DNA from: Cristatella mucedo
Taxonomy: Eukaryota > Bryozoa > Phylactolaemata > Cristatellidae
Direction of reading: 5' to 3'
DNA: 64,000 bases
Assembly: GCA_009760855.2 (NCBI GenBank)
Contig: WPIO01000079.1
Location: forward strand, 515,001 to 579,000
Numbering within the stretch: the first letter of the stretch is position 1; each line of letters opens with the position of its first letter. This document shows, piece by piece, positions 12,046 through 23,792 of this stretch. Under the pieces are notes generated by a model. The model did not search any database. It was not told where the DNA came from and saw nothing but the letters and a program-made list of their open reading frames with translations. Made by a program: the position numbers and the translations under genes.

Positions 12046-12239
12046 ATTTATTTATTATTTATTTATTTAATCGGGATAAGAACCTCAGGAGGTACAGTTG
12101 CAAAGATGGCGCAAAATTTTAAATCCAAGCTACGTCTTGGGAAATTTTGAAGAGTTTTGGTAGCTGTAATTTAAAATAGCAGGATGCAATTCAGGCCTTG
12201 TCAAAAGAGATAAACAGTTAAACATCAAAAATATTAATA

Positions 12240-12525
12240 ATAATAAGAATAATAATGCACTTGATAAAGCGCCCTCAGAGAACCTAATCTCTTTCTAGGC
12301 GCTTTACATTTGCTGCAAAGGGAAATGCAATTGAATGGTAAGTAAAATCATGCTTGAAAAACAAACAAGATGAATAATATGGTTAGGGGTGACATGCACA
12401 GGGTCAGCATGCAAATGTAGTTAGTGGCAGCATGCACAGTGTCAGCACGCATAAGCACATGAAGGACGAATCACAGGGACCCACTAAATGCTGTCCTAAA
12501 TAGGTGTGTTTTAATAAGCGCTGCA
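12240..12525 (-). mobile_element. LINE family A 3' fragment
   Basis: Reversed tail with GCACTTGATAAAGCGCCCTC, TTTGCTGCAAAGGGAAATGC and the CAGGGTCAGCATGCAAATG block, ending in the last codons of ORF2. Confidence 0.85.
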
Positions 12526-12629
12526 CAGACACTCAATGCAGAGATAAGGTTGTTTCTGGGCATTATACAAGCGAACCTTATCATCTCTATTATGCAGGTA
12601 AATTGCATGAAGTCACCGCAAGTAATTTT

Positions 12630-14138
12630 AATAATACATTTGTATAGCGTCCTAAGAGAACTGAGTCTCTTTCTAGGCACTTTACAGATGCTACGTAGAA
12701 AGTACGTGAGGCATAAAAAACAATCATTTTTCAGTTCGAAATAAGCAAGCGTAGTACAAAAAGAAGTACCTGGTAATGCTTATCTCCGTATGAGTTCAAT
12801 TCGATATCGATATGTCGTAGGATGTTCCGAGACGTTGTAAGCACCGGTAGATCCTCTGGCTAAAGCTGCAGTCTGTAGCTTGCCTGCTCGGGTGTGCTCT
12901 CGCTAACTCGTAATGGTAATTCAATGGTAATACTTAGAAATTTATTAAATTTGCGATACTAACTCGCTCTAATAATGTACGTACGCTACTTATCTGCCAA
13001 TTTAAATATTAAGGTTTATTACTGAACATTATTAAAGCATATTCCGTAATAATCCAACAGATTATGCCGCAGCTTGAGAGCAAATTTTAATGGCATTTTC
13101 GCAAGTAAATATTTGAGAGCACGTATTGGTGACAAATAATATATTTAATCTGGATTAATTATTTATTTTTGATAATGGCGGATAATCATTTAAAAAGTGC
13201 TTGGCAGTTAAGCGAAAATGGACAATGCAATGCCGGGCGATTAAAAACTATGAGCATCGTTAAACTAGTATTTCCAGAGTGCATTAAGTTAATAAAGTAC
13301 GTATACAGTCAACCTCGTTATAAGCAACCAACAGCTTCGGTATACAAAGTTGCTTATAACAGTGGTTGCTCGTAGGCTAGGTTTCTTATAGTAATAATAC
13401 ACTTGATAAAGCGCCCGCAGAGAACCTAATCTCTTTCCAGGCGCTTACACGGTTTATACGGCTCTGTATAGGCATTCATTTGTATAATATGATATTCATT
13501 TGTATAGCGTCCTCAGAGAACTGAATCTCTTTCTAGGCATTTTACAGATGCAATATAGAAATTAGGTGAAACACAAACTTAAATCATTTTTATTTCGAAA
13601 TAAGCAAGTGTAGAGCAAAAGGATATGCCTGGTAATGTTCGTCTACGTACGAATTCAATTCAATACCGAAATGTCGTATGATGTTCTGGGATTTTAGAAG
13701 AACCGGTTGATCCTCCGGCTAAAGTCTATAGCTCGCCTGCTTGTGTGTCCTCTTGCTAACTTGTAACGATAATTCAATGGTAATACTTTGAAAATAGTTA
13801 AACGTGTGATACTCACTCACTCTATTCATATACTTATGTGCCCGTTAACATATTAAGGTTTATCACTGAACCGCAATAAAGCATATTCTATCATAGTCCA
13901 ACAAATTACGCTGCAGCTTGAGAGCATCTTTTAATGGCAATTTTGCATGTACATATGGAAGAACACGTATTGGTGACAAGCAATTAATTTATTATGGATT
14001 AATTATTCATTTTTGATAAGGGTGGAACCTAATTAAAAAAGTGCTTGACAGTGTAGTGGAAATGGACATTGCAATGCCGCGCGATTACGAACTATGAGAA
14101 TTGTTAAACTAGTACTTTCAAAGTACATGAAGTACATA
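12630..14138. repeat. Diverged tandem duplication, about 0.75 kb per copy
   Basis: Copy 1 (about 12631-13380) and copy 2 (about 13499-14215) align along their length. Both begin with a reversed LINE-like tail (GTATAGCGTCCT..AGAGAACTG) and share blocks such as TTCGAAATAAGCAAG, TAAAGCATATTC and GGTGACAA. Both run into a Tigger-like left end (ATACAGTCAAC). Copy 1 keeps only about 72 bp of the transposon; copy 2 leads into the full-length relic. Many substitutions separate them, so the duplication is old. A short LINE A tail (13390-13450, minus) lies between the copies. Confidence 0.75.
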
Positions 14139-16193
14139 TACAGTCAACTTCATTTATAAGCAATCCAAAATCCAGTGTAAAAGGTTGCTTACAACCGAGG
14201 CTGCTTATTGGCGAGTTTGCTTGTAGATGATTTTCAGGCGTTACTTTATTCAAAACATTTTAATAAACCAAAGTTTACCACAAAATTAACCAGAGGGAGC
14301 AAAAAATCTTTAATTTCGCTTTCACTGCGGTTCGTCAAATTCTTTTTGCCAATCCTATCTTCAATAAGATAAAGAGCATCAAATTCAGTGGAATTCTCTT
14401 CCAAATATCGACAAACTATGGCCAGCGATTTCACTGAATCCGAAGCAGAAATCTTCTGGGAAATATTCTGGTCGATTGCAATATCGTAATCTTCTTCGTC
14501 TTCAATGCCCTCTAAGGTATTTATGCGCTGTCGTTTTAATTCGTCGCAGATCTACCCGTCGGTCACAGTGCCAAAGCATGGCATTCTGGCCTGACGAAAG
14601 CGTCCGGGATTCTCAAATTTTCCAACGATGAAGACCTTCTTCTCGGTTCCGGTGTTAATGAAGAGAAATAAGACAGCTTGACGATTCTTTTAAACATTGT
14701 CGCCCATCGGATTGTCGCCGGCCACAGCTGATGTGCGAGTTGGCGTTGCCTTGCAAAAAATCCCGATTATAATGATGATGGTATAACTCATTTTTATAGC
14801 GCCCCAAGAGAATTTAGTCTCTATTCAGGCGCGTCACATATGCCTCGGGGCTCGAGCCCACGACCTCAGCCAGACCTCGGTTAGGGCGAGCACCTTAACC
14901 GGTGGACCTGACCAGCTCCTATTCACATGCATTGAAAATGACGTTCGGCTCGATTCCATAGATATTAAGCCAGGCAATATTTCTTTGATCCATTGTTCGA
15001 CATGTTCTTCGTCCGCCGCAACTCGTTCACCATGAATGGGCTTGAATTACGTTTCTTCTTGAATTGATTTAGCCAAGCGTCCGGAAGGCCTGTTGCATGC
15101 GAGCATATTCACGAATTGACGAGCTCGATTCGTCATTAATGGTTCATTAGACGGAACAGTCTGAACCCGTATTGATTGAAACCAAGCGAATAGCACTTCA
15201 TCGACTTACGAATAATTCGCATAGCTCTGTATTTTGCGATTTAAATTCCCGTTTTCCAGCGCTTTATTTTGAATTGTGTCTGTGATCCTTTGATTTTGGA
15301 AATCGTCGATTGATCAAGATTGAGTTGAACCGCCACGTCGTTCACCCTGCTCTACTTTAACGCATCCAAAATATCGAGTTGTTATTTCAAAGTCATAGTA
15401 TTCCGCTTTTTGGTTCTTTTCCGCCATGATTCTGTAAATGCAAGACGGATGATTTTAATTTTTTTAATTTGCCAATGAAAAAATGGTTTATCACTGATTA
15501 CATTCTTTTGAATGCTACTGCAATGTATATAAAAAATACGACAAGCTTTCCGATCCATTTGTGTTCGAGAACGCTGTTACGCGTTTTACTTTATCGATCA
15601 AAGGATTAGAACGATGAGAAAAATTCATGAAGGTACTAGAGGGCTAACATTGTTTGTCAGCGGAGAACTGAAGAACACACGTAAAGCATAGTTTTGAACA
15701 ACACTTCTTACCGACTTGTCGCAATACGTGACCGCCGTCTCGTTGGGCCACACGGGTCAGCTTCTATCACTGCGAGCGGCACAGTCTGCGCCGGCGCCTC
15801 TCCTCGTGTACGTACTAACCATTTACGCCGCGTCTCGAATAGTCAAGATGCGTGAAGTAACCGCCGCGAGCACATTAAAAACCCACAACACAACCAAAAT
15901 ATAATTAAGCGACAAATTAAAAAACCACAGGTTTGAATATTATTTCACGCGGACAGCCGCTTTGATCCGACAAAAGTGACGATTCATTTTGGTATGAGTT
16001 GCTTATAAGTGAGGAAAAATTGTGCTGGGAAAATGAAATGGCTTGCTTAAAAGTAATTTTTGCGTACAAATGAGTTGTTTATAACCGAAATTCTCTATGC
16101 TTTTAATCTGGAATGAGAAATCGAGAAATGGCCATAGGTTGCCTATATCCAAGATTGGCTTACAAACGAGCTGCTCGTAACCGAGGCTTACTG
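14139..16193 (-). mobile_element. Tigger/pogo-like DNA transposon relic
   Basis: The left end begins CAGTCAACTTCATTTATAAG after ATATA. The right end (about 16155-16193) is a degraded inverse with CTCGTAACCGAGGCTTACTG, and both subterminal regions repeat TTGCTTATAA-like motifs. The minus strand encodes a fragmented transposase: an N-terminal MAEKNQKAE-like start near 15425 followed by a CENP-B/pogo-type helix-turn-helix region, and a DDE-domain block near 14750-14550 (TSAVAGDNP, then a GTEKKVFIVGKFENPG segment, a classic pogo-superfamily pattern). Stops and frameshifts make it inactive. A SINE-1 copy lies inside it at 14766-14932. The exact right boundary and the TA target duplication are unclear. 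Confidence 0.75.
14766..14932 (-). mobile_element. SINE-1 copy inserted in the Tigger-like relic
   Basis: On the minus strand: GGTTAAGGTGCTCGCC (A-box region), GTGGGCTCGAGCCCC (B box), then GCGCCTGAATAGAGACTAAA. It interrupts the transposase coding region and so inserted after the transposon. Confidence 0.87.
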
Positions 16194-16194
16194 T

Positions 16195-17640
16195 GCTTCA
16201 GTTTACAATGCCTGGTTACTGAATTCTCGATGTATGCCAGTACGTTAGTCGCAGCTGCCGTTATTGAAAACGCGTTATTGTGCGGCTTCCGTGACCGGTC
16301 ATGACTCAAAGCAAACTTCCTTAGAAAATTGTTAGCCGACGAGGAAACCGGTACTGAGAGTTCACGCAAACAGCACGGCCATAAATAGTCCGATGTAATC
16401 CCCTTGCTCACTTGCCGGGTGCTCGCGTTCTTGCAGACACCGTCTTAGCTTGACGAGCAAAGACTTTGTGCCACGGCTTTCATTTGGGACAAGCTACCGG
16501 GTTCCAGTAAGCATTTTACACGTATGCGTAGGTATTTAAGATATGTATTTAATGTACTTATATGTAAATGCATGCACCGACGTGCAAATCGGTATTTTGC
16601 GAGGTCGTTGGTTCTTGCAATCCCCGTCGTCGGCCTCTGAGACCTATCGTACGATGACATAAGTTTGCGAGCACTTCCAATTGCGCCATTTTCCGGAAGG
16701 AGTAGCCAGTGCGGCTAAGCTAAGCTAAGCCGCGGCTCAGCATCGCTTACGCATTGAGCTTCAGGTGACTGCCCGAGGGACATGTCAGTTTTGGGTAAGG
16801 CACCATTTTCGGTGCTGGTGGTTAGGCATGCCAAAATATATACTGCGTCTGCAACTCCGCAGAGCTAAGAACAGACGAAGCGGAAGACTTACACTGGACT
16901 TGGACTTCAGTCCGCAGCTAGCGCACCCGGAATCCACTAACGCTCTCTCGGTGCGCGCGCATCCTAAAGTCAGCAGGCTTTGTCTCGCTATACGAATAAA
17001 GAGAGTGAGAAGCGTGGCCTAGTCAGGAGGTCAGACGAACGAGCGAGGAAGCCAGAAGTAGCAACTCGGAACGCTGTGAAAGGACTTTCTTGCGTCGGCA
17101 GCGATGTTAGAGAAGGTGCAGCTGCGAAAAATAGGAATTGCGGAAACGACGTTGAAAAGAACTCGCCCGAAAGTGCCTGGCTGCCGCACATGTAATTCAA
17201 GTTGACGCTCGTCGTCGTCGTCGTCGTCCAAGGCATGCGAACGTCAAGTCTCGTCGGCTTTGAACTTTTTTCTAAGGGTGCGATAGATGCAGAAGTAGCT
17301 AATCTAGGTCACTCGCCGTCGCTTTTAACTTACTTGAAACACTAACGTAAATTAATCAAGGTGCTACAATGCTGCGAAGAAAGATATTTTTATCACATTA
17401 CTAATGAAATTAGGCTTGCACTTGGCTCTTAGCCTGTACAGCCAGTTCAGTTTGGCATATGAAGCCTGTCGGCAAGTGAAGCGATCCAAAGAAGACTACT
17501 AGTCGCCTAGACAGTAATCCAACTGCCTACTTCTACGATGCTTAGATTAGCTGCTGCCATGAATAACTAACATCATAAATATGTCCTTCGCCTTTGGTGA
17601 TGTCTCAGAACCTTTCAATGAGGCTTTTTTTGGGCGATTA
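16195..17640. other. Unassigned host DNA
   Basis: About 1.4 kb without a supported gene. It contains a short (GTC)n run at 17206-17227 and a CTAAG-rich palindromic patch near 16715-16735 (GGCTAAGCTAAGCTAAGCC). Confidence 0.4.
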
Positions 17641-17649
17641 ATTAAGAAA

Positions 17650-19255
17650 GTGACACTAGACTGAGAGAACTCGAGCAATAGCTTCCGGTCCTGTCTCCTT
17701 CCTCCCGTTCCATATTGAAGGCACTAGGACGAGTCATGGTAGTAGACCAACCTAACTTTTGTATTGAGAACTCGAACCTAGCGAGTAGGTTTCAGTCTGG
17801 GTCTAGAGAAAGTCACTCCACAGAGTCAGCTAAATGCTAAATGTACATAACAATCCTCTCAGGAATGCAGACTTGGGTAAAGTCTCCCTGCTTGCTATGC
17901 TCAATCTTTTGGCAGCTTTTGACACTATGGATCACAAATTCCTTCTTGAGCGTCTCGCATTTCGATTAGGCGGGCACTGGCACGGGCACGGGCATGGGCA
18001 CTGGCACTGGCACTGGCACTGGCACTGGCACTGGCACTGGCACTGGCACTGGCACTGGCACTGGCACTGGCACTGGCACTGGCACTGGCACTGGCACTGG
18101 CACTGGCACTGGCACTGGCACTGGCACTGGCACTGGCACTGGCACTGGCACTGGCACTGGCACTGGCACTGGCACTGGCACTGGCACTGGCACGGGCACT
18201 GGCACTGGCACTGGCACTGGCACTGGCACTGGCACTGGCTCAGGTCCTATCTCCACGGGAGACTCCAGAGTATTGATGGGAACGGAAGAAGATCATCCAA
18301 GGAACCTCTGCTACATGGGGATACCTCAGGGATCCGTGCTCTGTCCGCTTCTTTTAACAGTTTATACTCACCATCCTGCGGATGTGATCGGCAAGCACAA
18401 TGTAGGCTTTCACTTCTATGCAGATGAAACTCTTTTGCATCGTTGCTCGGATCTCTCTAAGCCCTCGAGCACGTCGAGTTTTCCACGCACACTTTCTGCA
18501 TGTATTGATGACATCCGCACGTGGATGGCAGCAAACGCTTTTAAATTGAATGAGGATAAAACCAACTTACTCGTTATGGGAAAAAGAAGTATGATTTAGA
18601 AATTGGAAATGCTAACGCTCAAATCGGCTCCGCCAGCATATCTCCGGTTGAATCTGTACGAAATCTAGGTGTCATGCTCCAAAGTGACCTTGCATTAGAT
18701 GACCACATCAGCTCCACAGTCAAGTCTGCCTACTTTCCGTTACGTAGCGATGCTAAAATTCGGGCTTGTTTAGGCAGAGATACCACATTTTCATTCTCCA
18801 TGCATGTGTGACATCATGTCTCGATTTTGTAACTTACTACGCCCTAAAGTGCAATCAGGCGCTTAAAGTTGGTATAAACTCTGCAGCTAGGATTGTCTGT
18901 TGCGAGCGTCGCTTTTGCTAAATCACACCACTTCTCGCCGACCTTCACCCAAGCTCCCAATCGAGCAGCGCACCACTGTGTCACTTACTTTTAGGTCTCT
19001 TTATTCTCTGGCCTCAGCGCACCTATCAGAACTACTTCCCCATCTTCGGTGGAGAGTCGTACGCACTGCTGTTCAGACTCGAATAGTTTAGCCATACCTC
19101 GTTCTAACCTGAAAACCCTTGGAGACCGTGCCTTTTAGTTCCTATGCTACCAAAGCCTGGGACTCACTGCCGATGCGCGTCACAACGTCCCCTGACATGA
19201 CGTCATTAAAAATAAAGCCTTAAACACATCTGTTTAAAGAATTTGCTAGGTCTTT
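17650..19255 (+). mobile_element. LINE family A with RT domain, interrupted by hexamer array
   Basis: One of the longer family A copies. RT motif A is recognisable (LNLLAAFDTMDHKFLLERL). The frame then enters an (ACTGGC)n array (17970-18240) and resumes with LRSYLHGRLQSI and, after a frameshift near 18310, the PQGS motif (GIPQGSVLCPLLLTVY) and motif C as FHFYADE, where the second catalytic Asp of YADD is replaced by Glu. The FKLNEDKTNLLVMGK block and a very decayed C-terminus follow to about 19255. The AP endonuclease half is missing. The array sits between motifs A and B, so the element cannot encode a working RT. Confidence 0.88.
17970..18240. repeat. (ACTGGC)n hexamer microsatellite, about 45 copies
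   Basis: Nearly pure GGCACT/ACTGGC repeats with a few GGGCAC variants. It is open in several frames (His-Trp, Gly-Thr or Val-Pro repeats), which creates long spurious reading frames on both strands. Confidence 0.97.
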
Positions 19256-19261
19256 CTCATA

Positions 19262-19350
19262 ACAATAATAACACATTTGAGATAGCGCCTCAGAAAATTT
19301 AATTTCTTCCTATGCACTTTATATTTGATTCAACGGAGGCACGATCGAAT
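19262..19350 (-). mobile_element. LINE-like 3' tail, very degraded
   Basis: Reversed tail-like sequence (AACAATAATAACACATTTGA, then ATAGCGCCTCAGAAAATTTA) directly after the previous LINE relic. Confidence 0.5.
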
Positions 19351-19359
19351 GGTTTGTGG

Positions 19360-20375
19360 TTTGTCTTTCGCCTGCATTTAAATACTTACAAACTGCCTGC
19401 TGCTTTCGCATGTTCCCACCAATCACTTGGTAAAGCTTTCTACACAGCATCCGTACTGTGCCAAGAAAGAGATTCAATTCTCAGAGGGAGCAATACAAAT
19501 GTAACATTATTGTCATTATTACCGGACCGTGTTCCTTTTTCCGCTAGAATTTATTACATTTTTGTAGCTCATCACTTTTGCTTCTGTAGGACGTTTGATA
19601 ATACCATAACCTTAGCAATTAATTCTGTTCACTTGTTGTCTAAACGGCTCGATTGGGTTCGATATATACATGTTGATGCACTACCCTTCATCCTCTATCA
19701 GCTCGTTATTTAAGATTAACAGTTGGCTTCCTTCTACGTAGCATTAAGCTTCTGAATAGGAGAACCGTTACTTTATTTTAATAAGGAACTGGCTAATACT
19801 TACTTTTATTTACTTGCAGGCGATTAATGAGGCAAGATTTCCAGAGGACAAGGCGTTGAAAAGAATTAAGTGAATCAGCTGTCAAAGGTTTCATAGAGTA
19901 ACACCATCAAAAATATGGCGACGAGCTCTCGATGAGCGTCCATTGCTGAGTTTCTTCATTTAATTCCAGCATGAACACTAGAGTTTAAGTGTAATTTATA
20001 AATACCAGGTATTTAAAAGGAGACGTGCGCATCAACTGAGTTGTCAAACTTGGGTTACTTCGTTTGACTAATCACGTCAGGTTTTTATTAAAGTTAGCGT
20101 TCGCTCCAATGAAGACCATTTTGCGTTTAGTAACATTTAAATGAAATCAGCTCTTGCATTCAACTATCAATGCAAACATCTTTCAGCGATGAGACCATTT
20201 CAAGATCATACACGGAATCCCTGGTATGGACCGCATATAATATGGCGGCTGCAAAAGCAATGCAAAAGCTGTGCTCAAAGAACTCTTTTTTGTTCCAGTA
20301 CGGGTGCAGCTGGTCGCGCAGACATATTATGGCCCGAGCAATCAGATGAAGCTTATATGCTTGATGGTCTATAGG
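19360..20375. other. Unassigned host DNA
   Basis: No recognisable gene; a frame at 19312-19713 shows no known motif. Another weak LINE-tail-like patch (CCAAGAAAGAGATTCAATTC) lies at about 19459-19480. Confidence 0.4.
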
Positions 20376-20379
20376 CCCG

Positions 20380-20945
20380 TGAAATCAGGCGCTTACAGCT
20401 GGTGCAAATCTCTTCATTCAGGCTTGTCTGTCCCGAGCTCAGCAGTTGCCACAGCACACCAACTCTCGCCGACCTGCACTTGCTTTCAGGCAAACAGCGA
20501 ATCAATTTCAAGATTCTGTCACTCAATATTAGGGTTCCTTCATTCTTTTGCTGGAGCCTACCTATCAGATCGACTCACCCAACAGTATAAGCATCGTGCC
20601 TTTCTGAATCGAATCGTTTATCTACAACTCGTACGAACCTCAAATCCTTTTGAGACCATGCTTTCAATTCGTACGCTTCCACAGCCTGGAACTCACTTCC
20701 GGCTGGCGCCACGGCATCATCTGACTTAACGACATTTAAAAAGAAGCTAAAAACGCATCTATTTATAAAAGCATATAGAGAGCCGTAAACTATTTTGTCT
20801 AGCTTGCTCATTAGTGGCAGCATGCAACAGTGTCAGCACGCTTAAGCACATAGAGAGTGAATCACAGGGACCCACTAAATGCTGTCATAAATAGGTGCCT
20901 TTTTAATTTCTTTTTTAATGTGATCAAGTCAGGGGTGTCGAGACG
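20380..20945. mobile_element. Fold-back pair of LINE family A fragments
   Basis: 20380-20800 reads forward (GAIRRLQLV-like block, LADLHLLSGKQRINFK). 20810-20945 is the family A 3' region in the opposite orientation (TTAGTGGCAGCATG, CAGGGACCCACTAAATGCTG). The two parts face each other and overlap in content around the end of ORF2. Confidence 0.75.
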
Positions 20946-20949
20946 GAAG

Positions 20950-22230
20950 TCATTTACAGCCATGTCCTGGCGAAGATATTATTTTGTAAAACACGGTGAA
21001 TTCATTCGAGTTAACGTTTAAAAATACCCTAACCATTTCCCATCGCTCCTAAAAATTGGCTGTAGTAAAGCAACCTGACTGAGCTATACTGTAGGTGCTC
21101 TACTTTATCGTAACATTCTGTACATATGTTGGACCCTAGCATACTATAAACCATCTGTACGTAGCCTTAAGGCACTTAAGATAAGCTGCGTGCAATGCAT
21201 TGAAAATAGCAAATGAAGCCGTTTTTATTTAAATCAAAAATTACTGCAAGTGTTTCTGCAGACCACGTTGCAAAATACCGATAGCAGACCTTGGTGCGCA
21301 TGTCGATACCGTGGCCGCAATTTCTCCCTAAAAGGAAGAACAGCAGTTTCACAATGTTTGCATGAATTCGGTGCGAATTCTTGCGCTCAGTGCAATCGAA
21401 TAGTTCGCTAAGGAATATCGACATCAAGGCCAGCAGCTGAAAAATCTCAAGTACTAAGAAAAAACGAGAAAGGTGCTAAATCTCATCCGCACACCTCAAA
21501 GCATAATCGAAGAATGGCTGGCTGGACTAGGTGGAAACTTTGGTCAGTTACTGACAGATAGCTGTGATTATATTTTGTGGCATCATAAATCTTCTTTCCT
21601 AGCATTTGTAAGTTGTGTCACTTTCCTAACTTAACTAAAGAAAGCGCTTTTTCTGCCATTAATGTCTTAATGTGGCTTTAGATTTATTGATTATATTTGA
21701 TTTGAATTCGCGTTTGTCTTCAAGAATCATTTATTCGTCCGAAATCTAAAAATATTCCAAAAGTACTTTGTTCGAAAATTCTGCGAAATCTAAAACAATA
21801 TTTTGTTAATTTCAGAGTACAATTTAATTTGCATTTCTTTTGGCCATAAATGCATAAACTTAATTCCGAGATAAGAATCTAAAGCACTGCTATGTCGCAC
21901 TAGCACCATCTGCAAAGCGCTAATGACAGCGGTAGGTAGAAAATCGTCTTAAGTTGCTATTTGTAGGCCATTCATAGGCCTGACGTGTTCAATACCCTGG
22001 GGTATTCTCTTGCTGAGAAAAATACATGCTGGAACTAGTTAAAAAGTCCACTTTACCATGTAAAGACGTGTACAATATTTTAAATATTTATTTTTTTAAA
22101 TACTTATAGTCAATATAACTATCATCACTAGAAATGATTTAAAGAACAAAGTGGTTGTCTTGAGATGATTTTCTCTGGGATATTCATGATATCGAAAAAG
22201 TAAATTAGTTTGCTCTGTGGGGGCCGCTAG
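20950..22230. other. Unassigned host DNA
   Basis: About 1.3 kb, AT-rich, without a supported gene or repeat. Confidence 0.4.
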
Positions 22231-22234
22231 AAAT

Positions 22235-22842
22235 ACTCACCGTCCTGACGTGAGCGTCGAAGTTGCCACATCACACCGTGTCTCGCCAACCTGCACTGGC
22301 TACCAGTCAAGCAACAGATCGACTTCAAGGTCTTGTCGCTCACTTTTAGATCTTTTCATTCTTTGGCTCCAGCCTATCTCTTAGATCTACTCCCCCACCA
22401 GGCCAAGCATCGTACCACCGCTTTTCGGAATCCAACAGCTTACCAATACCTCGTAAAAACCTCAAATCCTTTGGAGACCGTGCATTTAGTTCGTATGCTC
22501 CCAAAGCCTGGAACTCCCTCCCGACTTGCGTCAGAACATACCCTGACTTGACCACGTTTAAAAGGAACCTAAAAACACACCCATTTAGGACAGCATTTAG
22601 TGTGTCTCTGTGATTCGTCCTTCATGTGGTTATGTGTGCTCACACTGTGTACGCTGGCACTAACCACATTTGCATGCTGACCCTGTGCATTTCACCCCTA
22701 ACCGTGTTATTCATGTTTATTAAGCAAGGTATTACTCACCATTCAATCGCGCTTCCCTTTGCAGTAAATGCAAAGTGCCTAGAAAGAGATTGAGTTCTCT
22801 GAGGGCGGTTTATCAAGTGCATTATCATTATTATTATTGTCC
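22235..22842 (+). mobile_element. LINE family A C-terminus and 3' tail
   Basis: CCTGCACTGGCTACCAGTCA begins the LHWLPVKQQID block; FRSFHSLAPAYLLDLLPHQA follows. The tail carries the AAAGTGCCTAGAAAGAGATT hairpin arm and an (ATT)n end. Confidence 0.88.
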
Positions 22843-23027
22843 TGCATGTCCAAATGTCCAAATGTCCAACTGACCAGGTGACTGACCAATCGGACTGACT
22901 GGGTGACAGGCAAGCCAACAGACCGGGTGACACTGACCCCATCGACTGACCAGGTTCGCTCACGGAGACTATCCACAATGCTACAATTCCCTCTATTCCT
23001 CCAGAGCTGCTGCAATTGAGGTCCTCA

Positions 23028-23215
23028 TAAAAAAATCCCAGCTGATTAAACAGCCTCTTTTTGTATAGCGGCAGAAGAGCCTTTACGGCTATCGCCACCG
23101 CTTGCAGTGGCGATAAAGGATCGCCCACCGATGCAGGAATCGAACCCACGACCTCGGGAGCGAGGTCGTGGAAAGCAAGCGCCTCACCTAGTGTGCGTGC
23201 CGTCGCGGCTCACCG
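23028..23215 (-). mobile_element. SINE-2 copy
   Basis: Reversed copy: AAACAGCCTCTTTTTGTATA (tail), GCTTGCAGTGGCGATAAAGG, GAATCGAACCCACGACCTCG (B box region) and CCTCACCTAGTGTGCG (A-box end). It lies just downstream of the chitinase 3' end. Confidence 0.85.
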
Positions 23216-23285
23216 CCATCATGACTCCTGACTGACTTGCTTCTTCACCAAAGTTCGGAGACAGCCACTCTGACCGTCACAACTC

Positions 23286-23291
23286 TTTATT
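23286..23291 (-). terminator. Candidate poly(A) signal of the chitinase gene
   Basis: AATAAA on the minus strand, about 310 bases beyond the chitinase stop codon. Position is plausible; no cDNA evidence. Confidence 0.45.
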
Positions 23292-23601
23292 AATGGCCGC
23301 CTCGGGCTCTTTATAATACTCGCGCTCAGCTAGTTATTTTGCTCAATCTGCTTCTTTTATGTATAAAATAATGATGAGTGCCGAGACGGCAAACTCACAG
23401 TCAGTCGTAAATGAAAAGGACCCTCGCCACTGAAGAGTTAAATTTAACGGAAAGAATCGCACTCCCTCGCTCACTTTTAATTCATTCTTGATTAAATTCA
23501 AAATAATCCGCATTCACTTATTACCCGTCTTTACCAGTCAGCGAGGCAGAGTCCAAAGCTACGAGTACCTCACCTTTAAGTGTGAAGACACTCCGCCATC
23601 C

Positions 23602-23792
23602 TTAAACGCCGCTTCTGAGTCCGCATGGCTGACTCTTTACACTGGATGCATAGTTGCACACATTCAGGCTGGTATCGAACACGAGTCCCGTTATGCAAGC
23701 GAACCTGTACGCGATCTTGTGTGAACATTGATAGTAGGCACCACAGTCGCAGGGGTCAGCGTAAAAGCCATCCGCTCCGCAGACGAACGGCT
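23602..23792 (-). CDS. Chitinase exon 11: CBM14 chitin-binding domain
   Basis: Acceptor TATTTTGCAG. Encodes [20 protein letters not shown] and the rest of a peritrophin-A type domain with the expected cysteines, ending at TAA 23604-23602. A second TTTTGCAG 27 bases upstream is out of frame. Confidence 0.92.

Noticed and set aside
17966-18256. Long His-Trp, Gly-Thr and Val-Pro repeat proteins on both strands
   Set aside because: They are translations of the hexamer microsatellite; the only real coding signal here is the LINE RT on either side.
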